Source of the DNA: Arcobacter sp.
GTDB lineage: Bacteria; Campylobacterota; Campylobacteria; Campylobacterales; Arcobacteraceae
Reading direction: 5' to 3'
Assembly (NCBI GenBank): GCA_016744485.1
Contig: JADGEG010000063.1
Location: 1 to 9,951, forward strand
Length of the DNA stretch: 9,951 nt
Part shown: piece by piece, positions 5,441 through 9,951 of the stretch
Numbering within the stretch: position 1 is the stretch's first letter
Layout: every line of letters starts with the position of its first letter
Translations under genes and position numbers: made by a program
Notes under the pieces: generated by a model
Told to the model about the DNA's origin: nothing
Seen by the model: only the letters and a program-made list of their open reading frames with translations
The model's database searches: none

Positions 5441-7978
5441 TTATATTTTAGTATTTTGACAAAGAGTATTTGTTATTTCTTCAGCATTAATACAAAAGTT
5501 TCCATTTTTTTCAATTAGAAATAAGTTTCTTACTTTTCCTCTACTTATATAAAGCTTTGCACTTCTAATTTCTATAGAAAAATCATCTAATATTTTTGTA
5601 ATAAAAGCCAATAAACCTTTTTGATTTTTTGATTTTATTCTTAAAGAAGCTAAATATTGTGTGTGATTACATTCTATTTCAACTTCATTTTTTAAAATAT
5701 ATGGTTTTTTAATTTGAGCAATTTTACCCATATCAAAGGATTCGTTTATAATTTCTTCAATCCAAGATAAATAGCTTTCGTTTATTTTTTGTGTAAATTT
5801 TATTTCAAAACATTTTTTTTCATCAAAAAGTTTAAAAATATTCATATGAGAAATATCTAAAAATTCTAATTTACCAAGTAAATATCCTAAATTTAAAGCT
5901 GATGATCGTATAATTCTAATAATTAGAACTTCTTCATTTAGTATTTTATACATATAATTTTTAACACTTTTGGCCTTAATGGATAAATCTAAAATATCAG
6001 CTGCTTTTAATTGTAAAAATAACTGATTTGAAGATATATATGTTATTTTTTTCTTCATTAGAGAAGATAGTTCTTTATATCTTGCTAATTTTTTAATAGT
6101 ATTTAATTTAGCAATTCTTCTTGATGTTTCATCTAATAGTTCAAGGTTATCAAAAGCTGGAATAGTTTGACTATATAAATCTCTTAATAAAATAGAAACA
6201 AAATCATTATAAATATTTTTTCCAACAGCACTAATATCTGCATAAGTAAGAACATATAAAAGATCTAAACATTCTTTATTTTGTACTAAATTAACAAAGT
6301 TTAAAATAACTTTCTCAGAATATATATCTTCATTGCTTGAAATTTTACTCATCATATTATGAATTTTTATTAATTTAGTAATTTTTTGGATGTGAATTAC
6401 ATCAAAATTTAAATCATCAGAAAATTTTTTAAATAAACTTGCACCTTCATTATGATGGTCAAGACTTCTTCCTTTTCCTACATCATGAAAAAAAATTGAA
6501 AATCTTAATAAGGATTTATCCATTAAACTAAGATTATCATATACTTTTTTGACATTTTCATCTTTAATATCATTTAGTTGTTTTAGTGCTGATATTGAGT
6601 GAATATCAACTGGTAATTCATGATAAGCATCAAATTGTGGTTGATTTATGATTAATTTTGCAAAAGAAAAAATATATGAAAAAAGTTTAGCATTATATAA
6701 TAGTTTTATTATTGGATATAAAAACTCTTTGTATAAAAGCTTTTTTATTAGTTGTTTATATTCAATATTTTTTTCTAATGGTAAAATAGTTTTACTAACA
6801 TGATAAATATATGATCTATCAAATTTTTTTATATTTGCAGGAAGTAGTATCAATTCTTCTAATAAGGTATTTAAATCTTTATTTTTAATATGAAAAGAGG
6901 CATATACAGTGTCTTTTACAATAAAAATATTTTTTTTAATTCTAAATTTTTTTAATTTAGAAATATTTGTTTTTTTAAACATTATTTGTCTTGTAAATTT
7001 TTTCACCATAATTGTTGTAAAAAAATGAACATTATGCAAAGATTCAAAAACTTTTGCCATAGTTTGACGCTCTTTTGTATACCTTGGAGTATCTTTAAAG
7101 CCTAATTTGCAGCTAAGTTCTGGTAGTATTTCAAATCTTATTGTATCTTGTTGTTTTTTTGCAATATTGTGTAAATGATTTCTTACTTGAAAAATATAAT
7201 CCAAGGATAAACGATATTTACTGTATTGCTTTTCAGTAAATTCTATATGTAATAAGTCTTTTAACCTTTTAACTCCATAAATAATATTTGCCATCCAAAA
7301 AACCATATTAGCTTCTCTTATACCTCCATAACCATCTTTTACATTTATTTGCATACATAAAGGATATTTTAATAATCTATTTTTATGTTCTTGCATTTTT
7401 TCTTGTACAAAAACTAATTGTTCATTTTGTTTAATATCATTTAGATTATTTTGGTATTTAAACCATAAGCGCTTAGATCCATAAATAACTCTTGATTCAA
7501 TTATAGATGTTTTAATAGTAACATCACTTTTTACTTCTTCTTTTATTTTAGATATTTCATGTACTCTTGAACCTAATTTTAAGCCACAATCCCATGCAAG
7601 AGTTATAAATTCTTCTATAATATTTTCCAAATTATAAACTGGAATATCTTCATAAAGTATTAATAAATCAATATCAGAATAAATACATAACTGTTCTCTT
7701 CCGTATGAACCTAAAGCTATTAGTGTAAGAGGAATTGAGTTTTTGTTTGGCTGGTATATTGAAAATTTTTTTTTTAATATAAATTTATATAAAAGAGTCA
7801 AAAATTCATCTGTATTTTTAGTATGTTTAAGGAAAAAATCTTTTCCTGTAGTATTTTCAAGTATTAGGTCAATTGATTTAATATAAGCTTGAATGTAAGT
7901 TTTAAATACTTGTGCTATTTCAAAGTCATTTGCATCTTGTTCTAATGATTCTTGAATTTGTACATTTAAACTTTTCAT
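5441..7978 (-). CDS. glnD: [Protein-PII] uridylyltransferase / uridylyl-removing enzyme
   Basis: GlnD senses glutamine and adds UMP to, or removes it from, the PII signalling protein, controlling nitrogen assimilation. The 845-aa protein is near the usual 850-900 aa. The nucleotidyltransferase domain shows GSYGRE (90-95) and SDIDLLIL (101-108), with both metal-binding Asp present (102 and 104). KDGYGGIREANMVFWM (214-229) matches the family's linker motif. The HD hydrolase domain shows YHELPVDIH (452-460), HDVGKGR (498-504) with HH at 508-509, and TYADIS (578-583), so uridylyl removal should be retained. The C-terminus carries two ACT domains: a divergent one at about 685-745 and a clearer one at about 776-840 (LRIKSKNQKGLLAFITKIL). 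ATG 7978 is preceded by GGAG at 10 nt. The gene leads the holA-rpsF-ssb group, an uncommon pairing. Confidence 0.95.
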   Translation of the reverse strand: MKSLNVQIQESLEQDANDFEIAQVFKTYIQAYIKSIDLILENTTGKDFFLKHTKNTDEFLTLLYKFILKKKFSIYQPNKNSIPLTLIALGSYGREQLCIYSDIDLLILYEDIPVYNLENIIEEFITLAWDCGLKLGSRVHEISKIKEEVKSDVTIKTSIIESRVIYGSKRLWFKYQNNLNDIKQNEQLVFVQEKMQEHKNRLLKYPLCMQINVKDGYGGIREANMVFWMANIIYGVKRLKDLLHIEFTEKQYSKYRLSLDYIFQVRNHLHNIAKKQQDTIRFEILPELSCKLGFKDTPRYTKERQTMAKVFESLHNVHFFTTIMVKKFTRQIMFKKTNISKLKKFRIKKNIFIVKDTVYASFHIKNKDLNTLLEELILLPANIKKFDRSYIYHVSKTILPLEKNIEYKQLIKKLLYKEFLYPIIKLLYNAKLFSYIFSFAKLIINQPQFDAYHELPVDIHSISALKQLNDIKDENVKKVYDNLSLMDKSLLRFSIFFHDVGKGRSLDHHNEGASLFKKFSDDLNFDVIHIQKITKLIKIHNMMSKISSNEDIYSEKVILNFVNLVQNKECLDLLYVLTYADISAVGKNIYNDFVSILLRDLYSQTIPAFDNLELLDETSRRIAKLNTIKKLARYKELSSLMKKKITYISSNQLFLQLKAADILDLSIKAKSVKNYMYKILNEEVLIIRIIRSSALNLGYLLGKLEFLDISHMNIFKLFDEKKCFEIKFTQKINESYLSWIEEIINESFDMGKIAQIKKPYILKNEVEIECNHTQYLASLRIKSKNQKGLLAFITKILDDFSIEIRSAKLYISRGKVRNLFLIEKNGNFCINAEEITNTLCQNTKI

Positions 7979-8139
7979 TATGTTAAATCTCCATTGAAAC
8001 TAAATTTTTTTCATATTTTATATTCTTAAGTATAATTATATCTCAACAATTTATATATAGTGTATTGATTTTTTGTTAATTGTACTAAAAATAAAGAATA
8101 ATTTGTAAAATAAAAGTATTTTAGAAGGTATTTTTCAAA
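7979..8139 (-). promoter_or_regulatory. glnD upstream region with candidate -10
   Basis: This AT-rich leader contains a consensus TATAAT on the minus strand at 8040-8035, about 57 nt before ATG 7978. The -35 position (about 8063-8058, ACACTA) is weak, as usual for this group. No sigma-54 -24/-12 pair (GG-N10-GC) was seen, so direct NtrC/sigma-54 control of glnD is not supported by the sequence. Confidence 0.35.
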
Positions 8140-8178
8140 TTAAGTTTAATAGAAAATCTAATATTCTATTAAACCTAA
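8140..8178 (-). terminator. Long AT-rich hairpin after paaN-type gene
   Basis: TTAAGTTTAATAGAA (8140-8154) and TTCTATTAAACCTAA (8164-8178) are complementary over 15 bp with a single wobble and a 9-nt loop. The hairpin lies 25 bp beyond the aldehyde dehydrogenase stop codon. There is no strong T-run after it on the minus strand, so it may act as a weak terminator or an mRNA-stabilising 3' structure. It separates that gene from the glnD leader. Confidence 0.5.
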
Positions 8179-8202
8179 GAGTATTAAGTATATAAATATA
8201 TT

Positions 8203-9858
8203 TTAAGCATCTTTTTTAATAGTAACTATGCTATATCGTCCTGAAACAAAGTTATCATTTGATAAAGCACAATTTGCAGCTTTATTATCTCCTGTTGCAT
8301 GAAAATCACTAAATGCAGCGGAATGATTCATAAGAACTGAAGCTGTTAAATTAACAGATAAATTAACTTTTTCATCAACTGCTACATCTTCAACTTGTTC
8401 TAAATAATTTTCATCAGAAGAATAAATACCTGCTGTAATAGCTCCTTTAAGTGCAAGAGTTTTTTGCCATAAATTCAATGAATCTTCTCTTGATTGGCTT
8501 TGTATTATAAAAATTACTGGACCAAAGTGTTCATGATGATAAATATGTTTATCTTCTGCTTTAAGTTTAATAATAATAGGTGTTTTAATAATAGCATCGT
8601 TAAACATAGGGTGTGCGATTTGTTTTGAGTTAAGAATAACGTCTCCTAAGTTTTTAGCTTCATCAATTCTTTTACAAATATCATCATTTTGAATAGCTCC
8701 TAAAATTTCAATAGCCCTTTCATCAACACTTAGTAGTTTTTCAACACTAAGTGCAATCATAGCTGTTAGTTCATCAAATGAAACTTTTTTACCATTTGAT
8801 ACAACTCCATCTTTTGGAATAAATATATTTTGAGGAGCTGTACACATTTGAGAAGAATATAAAGACAAAGACATAGATATATTTCTACTCATTGCTTTTA
8901 AATCATCAAAGTTATCTATTATAAGACAATTAAGTCCAGATTTTTCGGTATATACATTTGCTTGTGGTGCATGTTTTTCTAAATAATCTCCAAAATTACT
9001 ACTTCCAGTAAAATCAATAATTTTTACATTCAAATGTTTAACAAGATTTGTAGTGTCTTCTCTATTTTCACTTATAAGCATAGAAATTAAATCAGGATTT
9101 ATTTTATTTTCTTCTAAAACTTCTCTTACAATTTTTACAGTTAATGCAATAGGTAAAATTCCATTTCTATGTGCTTTATAAATAATAGGATTTCCAGATA
9201 ATAAAGAAGCAAATAATGCTGAGTATGAATTCCATGTAGGAAAAGTAGAGCATGTAATTATAAAAGATATTCCTTTAGGAGCTATTTTAAACTTCTTATT
9301 CATCAAAATTGAAGGATGCTTTCCCATTGGTTTTTCAAATTTAACTTCTTTTGGAATATCAACTAATTGTTTATAAACATAAGCAATAGCTTCTAAACCT
9401 CTATCTTGAGCATGAGGACCACCTGCTTGAAAAGCCATCATATATGCTTGACCTGTTGTATGCATAACTGCATTTGCCATGTCAAATGATTTTTTATTAA
9501 TTTTATCTAATATTTCTAAACAAATTCCAGTTTTTTCATTTAGGCTTATTTTTTTCCACTCATTCATAGCTTTTTTTGAGCGTTTTACTAATATATCAGT
9601 ACTAAGAGATGGATATGTAATACCTAAATTAAAACCATAAGGTGACTTTTCATTTCCTATGTATTTTTTAGATTCTAAACCTTTTATCTCAAACTTATTA
9701 TTTAACTGTTTTTTAAAAGATTTATTTGCTAATTCTTTAACTCCTTGCCCATAAACCTTTGAACTAGGTATTTCAAAATAAGCAGCATAATAAGATCTAT
9801 TTTTAATTTCTCTTAATGCTTTATTTAATGTTTCGTTATGCTTCTTAAAAAGACTCAT
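8203..9858 (-). CDS. paaN: PaaN-type aldehyde dehydrogenase (phenylacetate degradation family)
   Basis: This 551-aa cytoplasmic NAD(P)-dependent aldehyde dehydrogenase belongs to the PaaN family, annotated for phenylacetate breakdown. It is longer than ordinary ALDHs because of an N-terminal extension containing RSYYAAYFEIPSSKVYG (21-37) and SPYGFNLGITYP (72-83). Family signatures are MHTTGQAYMMAFQAGGPHAQ (132-151) and DRGLEAIAY. ALDH motifs follow: TFPTWN (205-210) in place of PWNFP, GNPIIYKAH (222-230) in the cofactor site, FTGS (283-286), the general base Glu305 in VYTEKSGLN, and the catalytic Cys339 in SSQMCTAPQN. The C-terminus has FSDFHATGDNKAANCALS and FVSGRYSIV, as in the family. ATG 9858 follows AAAGGA at 5 nt. 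It stands alone, 225 bp upstream of glnD, with no other paa gene in the window, so its real substrate is uncertain. All catalytic residues are present. Confidence 0.88.
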   Translation of the reverse strand: MSLFKKHNETLNKALREIKNRSYYAAYFEIPSSKVYGQGVKELANKSFKKQLNNKFEIKGLESKKYIGNEKSPYGFNLGITYPSLSTDILVKRSKKAMNEWKKISLNEKTGICLEILDKINKKSFDMANAVMHTTGQAYMMAFQAGGPHAQDRGLEAIAYVYKQLVDIPKEVKFEKPMGKHPSILMNKKFKIAPKGISFIITCSTFPTWNSYSALFASLLSGNPIIYKAHRNGILPIALTVKIVREVLEENKINPDLISMLISENREDTTNLVKHLNVKIIDFTGSSNFGDYLEKHAPQANVYTEKSGLNCLIIDNFDDLKAMSRNISMSLSLYSSQMCTAPQNIFIPKDGVVSNGKKVSFDELTAMIALSVEKLLSVDERAIEILGAIQNDDICKRIDEAKNLGDVILNSKQIAHPMFNDAIIKTPIIIKLKAEDKHIYHHEHFGPVIFIIQSQSREDSLNLWQKTLALKGAITAGIYSSDENYLEQVEDVAVDEKVNLSVNLTASVLMNHSAAFSDFHATGDNKAANCALSNDNFVSGRYSIVTIKKDA

Positions 9859-9951
9859 TTTATTCCTTTATTGTAATATATATTTAAAAATAGTAGTATT
9901 TTATTCATTAAAATTATCTTAATTACCTATAAATTGGTATATATTTTAAGC
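9859..9951 (-). promoter_or_regulatory. Leader of the paaN-type gene
   Basis: This 93-bp AT-rich end of the window holds the AAAGGA ribosome binding site at about 9869-9864. A possible -10 (GATAAT near 9920) exists but lacks a convincing -35, so I do not fix a promoter. The upstream neighbour is outside the window. Confidence 0.35.

Overview
This very AT-rich window looks like a member of the Campylobacterota, most likely an Arcobacter-type genome. That placement is inferred from base composition, codon use and the holA-rpsF-ssb gene cluster; no 16S rRNA or other marker is present. Every gene identified lies on the minus strand, so gene order reads from high to low coordinates.

Right part (about 3468-9951) is intact core genome. 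It holds a PaaN-type aldehyde dehydrogenase (8203-9858), a gap with an AT-rich hairpin and the likely glnD promoter region, glnD (PII uridylyltransferase/uridylyl-removing enzyme, 5441-7978), holA (DNA polymerase III delta, 4424-5404), rpsF (ribosomal protein S6, true start 4349) and ssb (3468-3974). From glnD to ssb the gaps are only 18 to 74 bp and all reading frames are clean, which fits an operon linking nitrogen sensing, replication and translation.

Left part (about 1-3470) is a decayed accessory segment placed exactly where rpsR (S18) would be expected after ssb. Directly downstream of ssb there is a near-perfect 15-bp direct repeat, one copy covering the ssb stop codon and the other covering the -10 box of the next promoter. 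That promoter drives a tyrosine recombinase gene (3310 to 2015) broken by a frameshift, a nonsense codon and a second frameshift or deletion. A small coiled-coil partner gene (2013 to 1465) follows after a 1-bp gap and carries a nonsense third codon. Next come a GntR/FCD regulator (1323 to 634) whose expected ATG reads ATC, and an IS3-family orfA remnant (398 to about 120) with a Trp-to-amber change and a putative terminal inverted repeat ending at 470.

The main story is a small recombinase-driven island or integration hotspot at the 3' end of ssb that has separated ssb from its usual neighbour and is now degrading, while the adjacent housekeeping genes remain intact. No CRISPR array, tRNA, rRNA or riboswitch was recognised.
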